Part shown: piece by piece, positions 1 through 8,307 of the stretch | How the letters are laid out: every line of letters starts with the position of its first letter | Numbering within the stretch: position 1 is the first letter of the stretch | DNA from: Flavobacterium sp. Leaf82 | GTDB taxonomy: Bacteria > Bacteroidota > Bacteroidia > Flavobacteriales > Flavobacteriaceae | NCBI RefSeq assembly: GCF_001422725.1 | Contig: NZ_LMMA01000032.1 | Span: 667,198-731,197, forward strand | DNA: 64,000 bases | Reading direction: 5' to 3' | Made by a program: the position numbers and the translations under genes | The notes under the pieces: model-generated | Told to the model about the DNA's origin: nothing | Seen by the model: the letters and a program-made list of their open reading frames with translations, nothing else | The model's database searches: none

Positions 1-980
1 TCTATAGCATTCATTAATTGGGTGTGCGTAAGTCCTGCATTATCCATTTGGAAGGTAAATCTCGAAATTCCGCCAAGTGATTCGCTGTGGCGTAAAATTT
101 TCTCGGCAATACGCTCCGGATCACCAACAACCAAAACGCCCTGATCATCAATAAGCCCGTCAAATTTGTCTTTTGTTACAGGTGGCCAACCGCGTTCTCT
201 TCCTAATTTTGTCCAAAGTTCAGCATAACCCGGGTAATATTCCTCGATTGCTTTTGCAGTTGTACTGCCAACAAAACCAGGCGAATGCAAACCTACTTTA
301 AGTTCTTCGGGTTTGTAACCTGCAGCTTTCCCTGCTTCACGATACAAATCGACCAGCGGACGAAAACGATATGTTTGTCCGCCAATAACGGCAACCATCA
401 AAGGCAAACCTAAAGATCCTGCTCTGATAAAAGACTCTGGAGTTCCGCCAACACCTAACCAAATAGGAAGTTTTTCCTGTAAAGCCCTTGGGTAAATGGG
501 AAGATTATTCAAAGCCGGACGAAATTTTCCTGACCATGTTATAAATTCATTATCTCTAATTTGAAGTAAAAGGTCTAATTTTTCACTAAAAAGTGCATCG
601 TAATCATTTAGGCTAAAGCCAAAAAGGGGATAAGCTTCAATTGCTGATCCACGGCCTACGACAATTTCTGCTCTTCCTTTTGATATTAAATCGAGCGTAG
701 AAAAATTTTGATACAATCGAACAGGATCAGCAGCGCTTAAAACCGAAACGGCACTTGCTAACCTGATACGTTTTGTTCTTGCTGCGGCTGCACCTAATAT
801 TACGGCTGTAGCCGAATCTAAAAATTCTTTTTTATGATGTTCCCCAATCCCAAAAACGTCAAGTCCCGCCTGATCTGCCAGTTCAATTCTTTGCAGTAAT
901 TGTTCCATCGCATCGACGCTGCTCAAAGTATTGTTGTCTCCGTACATTGCCGAAGCAAAACTGTCTATTCCTATTTCCAT
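1..980 (-). CDS. LLM-class flavin-dependent oxidoreductase, 3' end outside window
   Basis: The frame opens at ATG 980-978 (MEIGIDSFAS) and stays open to the window edge, so about 326 residues are present and the C-terminus is missing. It reads as a bacterial luciferase-like monooxygenase: an N-terminal strand with GIGEHH, then SAVSVLSAADPVR, a VVGRGS turn and LPIWLGVGGTPES, all usual for this F420/FMN-dependent TIM-barrel family. Such enzymes use reduced flavin to oxidise small organic substrates; the substrate cannot be told from sequence. It lies downstream of the DUF1634/TauE pair on the same strand, separated by 159 bp that hold two inverted repeats, so cotranscription is uncertain. The family call is firm, the function open. 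Confidence 0.88.
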   Translation of the reverse strand, partial: MEIGIDSFASAMYGDNNTLSSVDAMEQLLQRIELADQAGLDVFGIGEHHKKEFLDSATAVILGAAAARTKRIRLASAVSVLSAADPVRLYQNFSTLDLISKGRAEIVVGRGSAIEAYPLFGFSLNDYDALFSEKLDLLLQIRDNEFITWSGKFRPALNNLPIYPRALQEKLPIWLGVGGTPESFIRAGSLGLPLMVAVIGGQTYRFRPLVDLYREAGKAAGYKPEELKVGLHSPGFVGSTTAKAIEEYYPGYAELWTKLGRERGWPPVTKDKFDGLIDDQGVLVVGDPERIAEKILRHSESLGGISRFTFQMDNAGLTHTQLMNAI

Positions 981-1002
981 TTTTTTTAGCTTTAGGGTTT
1001 AT

Positions 1003-1083
1003 GCAATAAGCTTTAGAAAGCGTGTGGCTTATTGCGTTTAGCAATTATTTGTTTGTAGCGCTTTAAGCTTTTTTATAAAGCGC
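1003..1083. repeat. Two consecutive inverted repeats
   Basis: GCAATAAGC (1003-1011) pairs with GCTTATTGC (1027-1035), and GCGCTTTA (1058-1065) pairs with TAAAGCGC (1076-1083). Both lie in the short gap between the flavin oxidoreductase and the DUF1634 gene. They could fold in the mRNA or bind a regulator. Neither is followed by a clear T-run on the minus strand, so a terminator is not proven. Confidence 0.45.
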
Positions 1084-1139
1084 AAATAGTGATAACTCAG
1101 AGCAATTATTGGTGCTTTTTAAAAGCTTAATATCCATAT

Positions 1140-1547
1140 TTAATGTGAAAACCCAAACGAAACACTAATCAGAATTATTAAAATTACGATTAAAGTGATT
1201 ACTACATACAGATAATCTTTTTCGAGAAGAAAAGAAAATAAAGAGAGTAAAACACGTAATACAGGCGTTAGAAAAAGCAAGATGATTCCAACAAATATCA
1301 ACGATTCTCCTTTTCCCAGAATTGCACCATTATAGATTGCTGTTATAACTTCAAAAATATTACGGTCATTTTCCTTAAAGACTGAGTAGTTTTCAATGTC
1401 GCTGCTGTGTCCCATTAAGTAAACAACTCCTCCAAGAAATGCTACAGATAATGAAATCCAGACTCCGTAGCGCAATAAATTACCAATAATGGATTGAAAA
1501 TCTTTTTCTCCAAATTTTTCGTGTTGCATAACTTTAGATTTTTCCAT
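1140..1547 (-). CDS. DUF1634 membrane protein
   Basis: This 135-residue protein has three hydrophobic segments (about 28-47, 70-100 and 110-132) and the layout of DUF1634 proteins, small membrane proteins of unknown role. In many genomes they follow a TauE/SafE permease gene directly. That is the case here: the start overlaps the end of the upstream TauE-type gene by 14 bp, so the two are almost surely translated from one mRNA. A helper or partner role for the permease is inference from this linkage. Confidence 0.85.
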   Translation of the reverse strand: MEKSKVMQHEKFGEKDFQSIIGNLLRYGVWISLSVAFLGGVVYLMGHSSDIENYSVFKENDRNIFEVITAIYNGAILGKGESLIFVGIILLFLTPVLRVLLSLFSFLLEKDYLYVVITLIVILIILISVSFGFSH

Positions 1548-2370
1548 TAAGTCCGTTATATATCATGTTTACTGCAAGCACAAAAATCAGGCACGCAAAA
1601 AATATTCTTAGTTTTTTAGGGTTTGTTTTTACCAGTACTTTCGCTCCCGCCATAGCGCCAAACAAAACGCCAATAACAACAGGCATACAAATTCCGGGTT
1701 CGATATATCCTTTCTGAATGTAGATTACAGAACTTGCCATTGCAGTAACACCCATCATAAAATTACTGGTAGTTGTAGAAACCTTAAACGGGATTCTCAT
1801 AATATTGTCCATTGCAATTACTTTAAAAGCTCCGGAACCAATACCTAATAGTCCGGACATCATTCCGGCAATTCCCATCATACCAAAACCACCAACTACG
1901 TTTTTAGTTCCGTAACTAATCACTTGTCCATCGTGCGAAGGATAAGTTCCTTCTAATCTGAGTTTTTTAGCTAATGGACTTGATTCTAAAACAATATGTT
2001 CTTCTTTTTTTCGAAGTGAATTAATAGCCGAGAAAATTAAAGTAAGTCCAAACAAGACTGCAATGAATGAAGTAGGAGCAATGGTAGAAAGTAAAGCACC
2101 GCAAACGGCGCCAATTGTTGTAGCAATTTCGAGAAAGATTCCCAGTCGCATATTTGTAATTCCTTCCCTGACATAAGCAGCGGCAGAACCTGATGAAGTT
2201 GCAATTACAGAAACTAATGCCGCACCAATTGCATAATGTATATCAACGCCAAGAATGACTGTTAAAAGGGGAATTATGATAATTCCGCCACCCAAGCCTG
2301 ATAATGAACCAATAAAACCTGCTAAAAAAGCACCAAGAATCATAATCAGGGTAAATGTAAGTACTGTCAT
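1534..2370 (-). CDS. TauE/SafE-family sulfite/organoacid exporter-like permease
   Basis: At 278 residues with about eight membrane segments, it matches the TauE/SafE (DUF81) family. The glycine-rich start (GFIGSLSGLGGGIIIIPLL) and its echo in the second half (GMMSGLLGIGSGAFKVIAMD) are the two inverted family repeats. A cytoplasmic loop around residues 118-150 separates the halves. Members export sulfite, sulfoacetate or related anions across the inner membrane; the substrate here is unknown. It is the first gene of a two-gene operon with the overlapping DUF1634 gene. Confidence 0.9.
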   Translation of the reverse strand: MTVLTFTLIMILGAFLAGFIGSLSGLGGGIIIIPLLTVILGVDIHYAIGAALVSVIATSSGSAAAYVREGITNMRLGIFLEIATTIGAVCGALLSTIAPTSFIAVLFGLTLIFSAINSLRKKEEHIVLESSPLAKKLRLEGTYPSHDGQVISYGTKNVVGGFGMMGIAGMMSGLLGIGSGAFKVIAMDNIMRIPFKVSTTTSNFMMGVTAMASSVIYIQKGYIEPGICMPVVIGVLFGAMAGAKVLVKTNPKKLRIFFACLIFVLAVNMIYNGLNGKI

Positions 2371-2615
2371 TCGGATAAATTTTTATTAGGGCTAATTTAC
2401 GAATTGATATTAGTTTCTGGAAAAATTACGACCTTAATAATACCTTAAAAATGAGAAGTACGATATTTAAACGGTAATAAAGCTTTTAAAAACAGACGAA
2501 TAAGAATGTTTGTTTTTTGTAAAACTGATTTTTTTGAATATAGATTAACTTAAGTTAATTCGGGCAGTTTTATTTAGAATCAAATTTGCAGTATAAAATT
2601 TAAACCAAAATAAAA

Positions 2616-3074
2616 ATGATAAACGAATTAAAAGTAGGAGATAAAATACCATATTTTACCCTTCAGGATCAAAACGGAAATAATTTTAACAGCAGCACTG
2701 ATACTATTGGTATTACGACGGTAATTTATTTTTATCCAAAGGATGAAAGTGGCGTTTGTACAAAAGAGGCTTGCGCTTTTCGAGATAGTTATCAGGATTT
2801 TACAGATGCCGGAATACAAGTTTTAGGTATTAATGCTGCAAGTATAGAAAGTCATAAAACTTTTGCCGAAAAAAACAGATTGCCTTTTAAATTATTAAGC
2901 GATCCGGGAAATAAAGTTATTAAGCAATTTGGCGTAAAAAAGGCATTGTTTTTAACAGGCAGGGAAACTTTTGTTCTAAACGACGAGGGAATTGTAATTT
3001 ATAAATTCAGGGACTTTTTTAAAGGTGCTGCGCATGCAAAAGAAGTATTAGACTTTTTAAAACAAGCAAAGTAG
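2616..3074 (+). CDS. Peroxiredoxin of the BCP/AhpC-TSA type
   Basis: This 152-residue thioredoxin-fold peroxidase has the motif SGVCTKEACAFRD. Cys48 sits at the peroxidatic position and Cys53 five residues later, as in atypical two-Cys BCP enzymes, where the usual motif is TPGCTxExCxFRD; Ser-Gly-Val replaces Thr-Pro-Gly, a notable change next to the catalytic cysteine. It should reduce hydroperoxides in the cytoplasm with thioredoxin as donor. It is a single gene with a 245-bp upstream region and its own terminator directly after the stop. Confidence 0.9.
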   Translation: MINELKVGDKIPYFTLQDQNGNNFNSSTDTIGITTVIYFYPKDESGVCTKEACAFRDSYQDFTDAGIQVLGINAASIESHKTFAEKNRLPFKLLSDPGNKVIKQFGVKKALFLTGRETFVLNDEGIVIYKFRDFFKGAAHAKEVLDFLKQAK

Positions 3075-3094
3075 TACTTTATTTTCATACTTTT

Positions 3095-3120
3095 AAACCC
3101 AGCTTAGTAAGGCTGGGTTT
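3095..3120 (+). terminator. Rho-independent terminator of the peroxiredoxin gene
   Basis: AAACCCAGC (3095-3103) pairs perfectly with GCTGGGTTT (3112-3120) around an 8-nt loop, 21 bp after the stop codon. The next gene begins within 3 bp of the stem, so this hairpin could also affect its leader. Confidence 0.75.
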
Positions 3121-3122
3121 AG

Positions 3123-3713
3123 ATGTTTTATATGGATGATAAAAAAGTATTGTTTGATTTTTTAAATGATTTTTCCAATCTTTCTGCACCAGATTTTGAC
3201 AAGGGAAATCAATATTGGTATACAAGAACCATTAAAAAAGGAGAATTTTTTAATATGCAAAATTTTGTTTGCTCTGATCTTGGTTTTATACGCAAAGGTA
3301 TTTTTAGAATCTATTATTATGATGAAAAAGCAATGGAGGATCGAAATATGTTTTTCTTTTCAGAAGGGCAGTTTATAGTTTCTTTTGCCAGTTTTGTTTA
3401 TCAATATCCGTGTGTATATTATGTCGAAGCGCTGGAAGATTCTGAGTTATATGCTATAAAATATAAAGACTTGCAAAACTTGTATGATATTAATAAAGGC
3501 TGGGCAAATACAGGAAGGATTTTGGCTGAATTGTTTTTTATCTACGCGCAATCCAGAATGGAAGCGCTTCTTTTTAATAATGTCGAACAGCGCTATACAA
3601 AATTACAAAAAGAACAACCTGAAATTCTTAACCGTATTGCCTTATATCATATAGCTTCTTATCTGGGTATTACAAGTCAGTCTCTTAGCAGGATTAGAAA
3701 AAGATTAGGATAG
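3123..3713 (+). CDS. Crp/Fnr-family transcriptional regulator
   Basis: The 196-residue protein has a cyclic-nucleotide-binding-like beta-roll (about 25-120) and a short C-terminal HTH (LYHIASYLGITSQSLSRIRKRLG). This is the common Bacteroidota Crp/Fnr layout. No Cys cluster for an iron-sulfur centre is visible, so it is not a classical Fnr. A second Met lies three codons in (3132) and may be the real start. The gene begins right after the peroxiredoxin terminator, so its promoter probably lies upstream of or within that hairpin. Targets are unknown. Confidence 0.85.
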   Translation: MFYMDDKKVLFDFLNDFSNLSAPDFDKGNQYWYTRTIKKGEFFNMQNFVCSDLGFIRKGIFRIYYYDEKAMEDRNMFFFSEGQFIVSFASFVYQYPCVYYVEALEDSELYAIKYKDLQNLYDINKGWANTGRILAELFFIYAQSRMEALLFNNVEQRYTKLQKEQPEILNRIALYHIASYLGITSQSLSRIRKRLG

Positions 3714-3765
3714 TTTTATAATAATTTCTCAGTATATAAAACGGAGACATCTTAAAGAAACAGGA

Positions 3766-3788
3766 TAAAAAAAGGAGCTTAAAGCTCC
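3766..3788 (-). terminator. Terminator of the small minus-strand peptide gene
   Basis: On the minus strand the hairpin GGAGCTTTAAGCTCC (3788-3774) is followed directly by seven T residues (3773-3767). It lies 13 bp beyond the stop of the 54-residue frame at 3802-3966, and supports that frame as a transcribed gene. In the plus direction it could also end the Crp/Fnr transcript. Confidence 0.7.
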
Positions 3789-3801
3789 ATTTATATATTA
3801 T

Positions 3802-3966
3802 TTAAAAAGTTAATTCTAATTTATTTACGATCTTGTTTACTTCTTCTATTTTATTTGAAACAAAATTTACGTTTTTAATTTGATCTAATTTTTTGTCAGT
3901 AGATATAGTCGAGTTAATCTTTGAAAGATTTTTATTTACAGTTATTTTTTTATCTAATTTTTTCAT
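3802..3966 (-). CDS. Small Lys/Asn-rich peptide, leader-like
   Basis: A 54-residue frame begins MKKLDKKITVNKNLSKIN and ends NKLELTF. It has an AAAAGGAA Shine-Dalgarno-like run seven bases before the ATG and a strong terminator after the stop. An in-frame ATG two codons upstream (3972) sits too close to that site. The Lys-rich start resembles leader peptides of Bacteroidota class I lanthipeptide precursors, but there is no GG cleavage site, no Cys core, and no LanB/LanC or transporter nearby. I do not recognise the protein; it is probably a real small gene of unknown role. Confidence 0.5.
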   Translation of the reverse strand: MKKLDKKITVNKNLSKINSTISTDKKLDQIKNVNFVSNKIEEVNKIVNKLELTF

Positions 3967-4098
3967 TATCATTTCCTTTTAATTAAAAACCCAATAAAAT
4001 TTGTATCATTTCTAAAAGATACATTATAATATTTTCCTGTATGAGAATTTTGTAATATACCAAAGATAAAGAAAGTTTTTGCTAATTGATTATAATTT

Positions 4099-4125
4099 CC
4101 TAACAGGTTTTTTTAACCTGTTAGG
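4099..4125. repeat. Perfect 11-bp inverted repeat after the lipoprotein gene
   Basis: CCTAACAGGTT (4099-4109) and AACCTGTTAGG (4115-4125) form a perfect stem 24 bp past the stop of the small lipoprotein gene. The minus-strand sequence after it is AT-rich but has no clean T-run, so it is a possible but imperfect terminator. Confidence 0.5.
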
Positions 4126-4148
4126 ATAATATAAAAAAAAAGTATATT

Positions 4149-4367
4149 CTATTTTTTAGCTTTAGCGATAGAATCTCTTCTTACAGTTGCTGTATCAACA
4201 AGTACTGCTGTGGTGTCTACAGTAGTATCTACACTGTCAATTGCAGTTTCTGTAGAGTCAACATAGGTATCTGTATCAGCTGAAACGGGTTCGTTTTTCT
4301 TGCATGAAAATGAAAGTCCGATTAAAATAAAAAGAAATGCAATTTTGGTTTTGAATAGAGTTTTCAT
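4149..4367 (-). CDS. Small Thr/Asp-rich lipoprotein
   Basis: This 72-residue protein has a signal peptide and lipobox (LSFSC, acylated Cys22) followed by a low-complexity tail of repeated (A/S)VDT(D/T)-like units and a basic end (RRDSIAKAKK). It should be a lipid-anchored envelope protein. The tail has no recognisable fold and may be a flexible spacer. It stands alone between an AT-rich leader and an inverted repeat. Confidence 0.65.
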   Translation of the reverse strand: MKTLFKTKIAFLFILIGLSFSCKKNEPVSADTDTYVDSTETAIDSVDTTVDTTAVLVDTATVRRDSIAKAKK

Positions 4368-4516
4368 AATTTTTATTATTTAGTTAATAATTAATTACTT
4401 CAAAATTAGATGTTTAACATTTTAATACTTTACATTATTCTTAATTTTGTTTTATAAAATACTCATTGTTAGTTCATTGTAGCATTTAACTTTCTTAGTT
4501 CCAAAAAATTTTTTCT

Positions 4517-4590
4517 AGCCCGGACAGGAGCGACATCCTTTTGCTGCCTTCTTTAGGCAGGAAAAGATATAGCGGATGGCCGGATTAGCT
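4517..4590. repeat. Flavobacterial interspersed hairpin repeat
   Basis: An imperfect palindrome starts AGCCCGGACAGGAGCGACAT and ends with AGCGGATGGCCGGATTAGCT. The arms around ATCCTTTTGCTGCC and GGCAGGAAAAGAT pair with one bulge. Elements of this form (AGCCCGGA...ATCC...GCGG...CCGG) occur between genes in many Flavobacterium genomes. Here it sits 24 bp past the DoxX stop and may act as its 3' stem. Confidence 0.6.
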
Positions 4591-4614
4591 TCTAATCAAA
4601 AAAAATATTTCAAT

Positions 4615-5046
4615 TTATTTATTGTCTACAGAAAAAGAAGTTTTGCCAATTGCAGCAAGTAACAATGCCGCTGCAGAACTTGTTAGAACAGAATAATCGA
4701 ATGGTGCTTTTATGGAAACCGAAATTGCCATGCTAAGCGCAAAAAGCAACATTAGAGCTGAGGTTCCTAAAGCTATGATTCGGGTTTTGAATCCGATGAT
4801 TAGGAAAATACCAAATACAATTTCGAACGATGTTGCTAAAATGCCTAATATTCCGGCAATAGATTTGCTCACAAAAGGGTTTAGGGTGTGGGTATAAGCG
4901 ATAAAATTTTCCCAATTTCCCCATGCTACTCCAGGATCACCCGGAGCGCCCCAAAGTCCAAAACGGTCTGCAACGGCAGATAACATTGTGATTCCTAAAA
5001 TTATTCGTAAAATTAAACCTGCTTGTGGTATTGATATGTTTTTCAT
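4615..5046 (-). CDS. DoxX-family membrane protein
   Basis: This 143-residue, four-helix membrane protein has the DoxX fold: first helix GLILRIILGITMLSAVADRF, a central GILGILATSFEIVFGIFLIIGF helix pair and a final helix before FSVDNK. A WGAPGDPGVAWGNWENF loop lies between helices 1 and 2. DoxX proteins are linked to redox and thiol-stress chemistry; the exact role is unknown. It starts only 40 bp after the ion-channel gene on the same strand, so it may be the last gene of that transcript. Confidence 0.85.
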   Translation of the reverse strand: MKNISIPQAGLILRIILGITMLSAVADRFGLWGAPGDPGVAWGNWENFIAYTHTLNPFVSKSIAGILGILATSFEIVFGIFLIIGFKTRIIALGTSALMLLFALSMAISVSIKAPFDYSVLTSSAAALLLAAIGKTSFSVDNK

Positions 5047-5086
5047 TTGGATATATTTTACGTAAAAATAATAAGATGTTTGCCAA

Positions 5087-6163
5087 TTAGACAGTCCAGT
5101 TTTTATAAATACTACAGCCCAGATTATTGGTAAAATTGCTCTTAAAAAAGATGATATAAATACAAATCATGATATAAAGAATGTAAAGTAAAGGAAAAAA
5201 TATCTGAAAAAAGTTATTGATTTTCAGGGTTGTTTTATCATTTTTAGAATAGGCATAAGTAAAAATTATAGCTATTAATGTCAGGAAAATAGAGATGTAA
5301 CCGGATATTATTACAAGTTCTATAAACGTGTTATAGGGTAATGTTGGTAATAATGATGAGGTGAAAAAATTGAAAGTTACCATTGTGAGCATTAGTGTAA
5401 AAGAAATATTTAACTGGTTTGCAAAATCTTTTACCCAGAAAACCAGCCATGAAGCCACAACCAGAATCCCAATTGGTAATATTACTTTCCAGATGTAATA
5501 TTCTATTTTTCTCTGTGCGTAGATTTCAAAATTACACCTTGAAAATTCTTCTCCTTTTTTACTGGCGCTTAAGTGATTATAAACCATTTTATTGACATAA
5601 TCACGTTTGCCTAAAATATTCCATTCTTCCATATATGATTGATCGAGTTCTTTAGGAAAAAGCTGTGGATTTGTAAATACAAGATCCTTTTTTTCCATAG
5701 AGAAAGATTCCAGTTGTATTGTAAAACACTGTTTATCATTGGGATATTTATGAAAATCCATGATAGAAGTAAACCTGCCATGAAAGCGTTCGTTATAAAT
5801 TAATGTTTTATCAGGATTTATGATTAATCGTTTATTGATGATTTCTCGATTGCCCAGAATGTTAATGAATTCGAATGATGGAACGATTATTTCTCTGGGA
5901 AATTCTTCGTTTTCGAAAATTATTTTAGCTTTATTATTTCCTGAAAACATATCCGGAATTGTGGCTTCATGCCAGGATAGGACCAAATACGCATCGATCA
6001 TGTAGGTTTTGTTTACAGTATTGATATCATAAATTTTATTGAGATGAATCGATACGGTAACCACCAGAGGATTAGTTGATTTTTGGTTTGGCTCCGGTAA
6101 TTTTGCCTTTAATGAATAGGTTGCTGCTAAAAAAAACAGCATTAAATAGTACAACTTTTTCAT
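5087..6163 (-). CDS. Pentameric ligand-gated ion channel, ELIC-like
   Basis: This 358-residue protein has a signal peptide (1-20), an extracellular beta-sandwich (about 30-220) and four membrane helices: M1 226-244, M2 252-272, M3 280-304, M4 317-340. The domain carries the Cys-loop-family signature DFHKYPNDKQC (136-146), with the invariant Pro but without the paired cysteines of animal receptors. M2 and the M2-M3 loop (SFTLMLTMVTFNFF, LLPTLPYNT) closely resemble the Dickeya channel ELIC as I remember it. ELIC is a cation channel opened by primary amines, including GABA. The start codon overlaps the stop of the decarboxylase gene by 4 bp. An amine-gated role is inferred from likeness and linkage; ligand and selectivity are untested. 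Confidence 0.9.
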   Translation of the reverse strand: MKKLYYLMLFFLAATYSLKAKLPEPNQKSTNPLVVTVSIHLNKIYDINTVNKTYMIDAYLVLSWHEATIPDMFSGNNKAKIIFENEEFPREIIVPSFEFINILGNREIINKRLIINPDKTLIYNERFHGRFTSIMDFHKYPNDKQCFTIQLESFSMEKKDLVFTNPQLFPKELDQSYMEEWNILGKRDYVNKMVYNHLSASKKGEEFSRCNFEIYAQRKIEYYIWKVILPIGILVVASWLVFWVKDFANQLNISFTLMLTMVTFNFFTSSLLPTLPYNTFIELVIISGYISIFLTLIAIIFTYAYSKNDKTTLKINNFFQIFFPLLYILYIMICIYIIFFKSNFTNNLGCSIYKNWTV

Positions 6164-7437
6164 AAACGATAGTGTTTTAGGTTTTGGTAAATACCAATAA
6201 GATCATCGCATAATAGCGTTGCCATAACGGTGCTGAAATTTTCTTTTACCACTATTCGCATGAGTTTATTGGGTTCAAAATTTCCGGGCATATTATACAC
6301 GGGAAGCATCCAGTTTTTTGCTCTTAACTGCAATTGAAATTTGTAAATATCAATGTCATTTGTGGTTTTAAGTTTGAATACTACAACTGGTAACGTGCCT
6401 TGATCTGCTATTTCGAAATAGCCGGATTGTGTTAGCCGTTCTCTTATTAGATGTGCTGTTTTACAACTTCGTTTTATTGCTTTTTTATAACCCGAAATAC
6501 CGTTTTGAAGTATCGAAAAATATTGTGCCAGAATCATCGAAGCTCCCTTTGAATAATTAAGCGTATAAGTTTCTATAGGTTTACCAAGATAATGGGAGGA
6601 AAAAATTAATTCTTTTGGTAAAAACTGATCATTTCTAAAAACAAGCCAGCCAATTCCGGGATATACCAGTCCAAATTTATGTCCGGATAGATTTATACTT
6701 TTAACCAATGGCAAACGAAAATCCCATTCGATATTTTCTTGTAAAAATGGTAATACGAATCCGCCAATTGCTGCGTCGACATGAATACCAACATCCCAGT
6801 TATTTTTTAAATTGATTTCGAGTATTTTATCATTCAGTTCTTCGATAGGATCAATGGTTCCGGTATAGGTGTTTCCTGCAATTGCGCCTACGCAAATGGT
6901 ATTTTGATCTATATTTTTTAGAATTTCTTCTAAAGGATATTGATGCAAAGAGGTGATGGAGATTTTTCTGGGTTCTACATCAAAATATAATGCAAATTTA
7001 TCCCAGCAAACATGAGAATTGCTGGTATAAACAATATTGGGTTTGGCGGTATTTTGGTTTAAAGAAAGTTGTCTTTTTTTCCAGTTCCATTTATGCGAGA
7101 GCAAAGCAAGATGTATCGCTTCTGATGATCCCAAAGTTGCCGTACCTTTTATTGCATTGTGATCGGGAACATTTAATAATCCGGAAAGTATGGCAACAAT
7201 TCTGTCCTGAATTTTTTTGGTTTGTCCGTATTCAGCATAGTCAATAAAATTTTTACCCAGCTGTTCCATTATAAGTTTATCTGCATACGGATTCATTTTT
7301 GTTGTACTAAAACTGCCAAGATCGAGATCTATGTTTCCATCCATAGCCAGTTCTGAGCAAATCCTGTTATAGACTTTTGCAGCTTTATTTCCTTTTTTAG
7401 GAAAAGTGTCAGGCGAAATAATACGATTCTTTTTCAT
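6160..7437 (-). CDS. Glutamate-decarboxylase-like PLP enzyme
   Basis: The 425-residue protein is a fold-type I, group II PLP decarboxylase nearest in pattern to GadA/GadB. Lys254 in NLSGHKFGL should bind PLP; Asp221 (HVDAAIGG), GSSEA (103-107), the substrate loop GSFSTT (41-46) and NTYTG (189-193) match GadB landmarks. At the ring-stacking position E. coli GadB has Gln163; here it is His142, as in other group II decarboxylases. It lacks the long N- and C-terminal tails that give E. coli GadB its pH control. The likely reaction is glutamate to GABA and CO2, though aspartate or another acidic amino acid is possible. It is cotranslated with the channel gene and 34 bp downstream of a membrane-protein gene. 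Confidence 0.85.
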   Translation of the reverse strand: MKKNRIISPDTFPKKGNKAAKVYNRICSELAMDGNIDLDLGSFSTTKMNPYADKLIMEQLGKNFIDYAEYGQTKKIQDRIVAILSGLLNVPDHNAIKGTATLGSSEAIHLALLSHKWNWKKRQLSLNQNTAKPNIVYTSNSHVCWDKFALYFDVEPRKISITSLHQYPLEEILKNIDQNTICVGAIAGNTYTGTIDPIEELNDKILEINLKNNWDVGIHVDAAIGGFVLPFLQENIEWDFRLPLVKSINLSGHKFGLVYPGIGWLVFRNDQFLPKELIFSSHYLGKPIETYTLNYSKGASMILAQYFSILQNGISGYKKAIKRSCKTAHLIRERLTQSGYFEIADQGTLPVVVFKLKTTNDIDIYKFQLQLRAKNWMLPVYNMPGNFEPNKLMRIVVKENFSTVMATLLCDDLIGIYQNLKHYRL

Positions 7438-7471
7438 GAGAATTGGAGTTTGATCTTAATGTTTAGGAGAA

Positions 7472-8290
7472 TTATAATTGTGCGATTGCCTGAATATTAC
7501 CATAAAGGATATCAGCAATAAAACCACATACCAGGGCAATAAAAAGATTGTGCAGCAGTGTATCGTCTATAAGATAAGGCGCGAATACTTTTGTATTGAT
7601 CAATAATATGGCACTTATGCTGCCCAGAAAAATTGCCAACCAGTAAAACGGAATTTTATGAGCGGTTAATGTACTGTTGTTGACTTGTTTTATGAGCTTT
7701 GGAAAAAAGTATAACATACTACCCAGAAATGCCGTAGCAACGGTATAAACCTGATTTATGATCAATAAAGCAATATCTGTAAAGGTATATTTACCCGTAA
7801 AAATATCTGATTCGAGAAGACAATAACCCAAAATGGTCAAAATGGTACTAACTATAGCAATTATAGTAAACTGGCGAAATGTAGGCAGGCTTAATAAAAC
7901 AACTCTTGCATGTGTATTATCCCGATATTGGTTTACATAATCAATACTTTTTGGGGTTACAGGATGTATGGCATCCCTACGCATTTCGTGTAGAACTATT
8001 TTTTGAGATAATTTTTTGGTTTCGACCAATGAACCTATTTCAGCTATTATTTTTTTCCCTTTTCTAATGCTGAATTGCAGCATTGTATCGATCTCTTTTT
8101 CGATTAGTATTTCAAAAGCTGTTTTACTGGTGGCTGCAATTGGTAATGGCTTAGTTTCAACCGGAATAAAAGCATCTTCTTCTATGGGTTGTACTATTAT
8201 GATCTCTTCCGGCGGATTCTCTATTGTTGATTCCGTGGTTTCTGAAGCATACGGAGAACGATTTTTTACTTTTTCAAATATTGCATTCAT
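7472..8290 (-). CDS. Unknown protein with soluble N-half and four membrane helices
   Basis: The 272-residue protein has a Pro/Glu-rich N-terminus (to about 55), a charged helical stretch (60-125), then four hydrophobic segments (about 137-158, 168-192, 208-228 and 240-262) ending near the C-terminus. No signal peptide is present, so the N-half is probably cytoplasmic. I do not recognise a family. It lies 17 bp after the TolC-type gene and 34 bp before the decarboxylase, so it belongs to the same operon and may be the inner-membrane element of the cassette. Confidence 0.75.
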   Translation of the reverse strand: MNAIFEKVKNRSPYASETTESTIENPPEEIIIVQPIEEDAFIPVETKPLPIAATSKTAFEILIEKEIDTMLQFSIRKGKKIIAEIGSLVETKKLSQKIVLHEMRRDAIHPVTPKSIDYVNQYRDNTHARVVLLSLPTFRQFTIIAIVSTILTILGYCLLESDIFTGKYTFTDIALLIINQVYTVATAFLGSMLYFFPKLIKQVNNSTLTAHKIPFYWLAIFLGSISAILLINTKVFAPYLIDDTLLHNLFIALVCGFIADILYGNIQAIAQL

Positions 8291-8307
8291 ACTATTTCGT
8301 TTTATAG

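Noticed and set aside
4099..4125. Certain terminator
   Set aside because: The stem is perfect but no T-run follows on the minus strand, so it is listed only as an inverted repeat.
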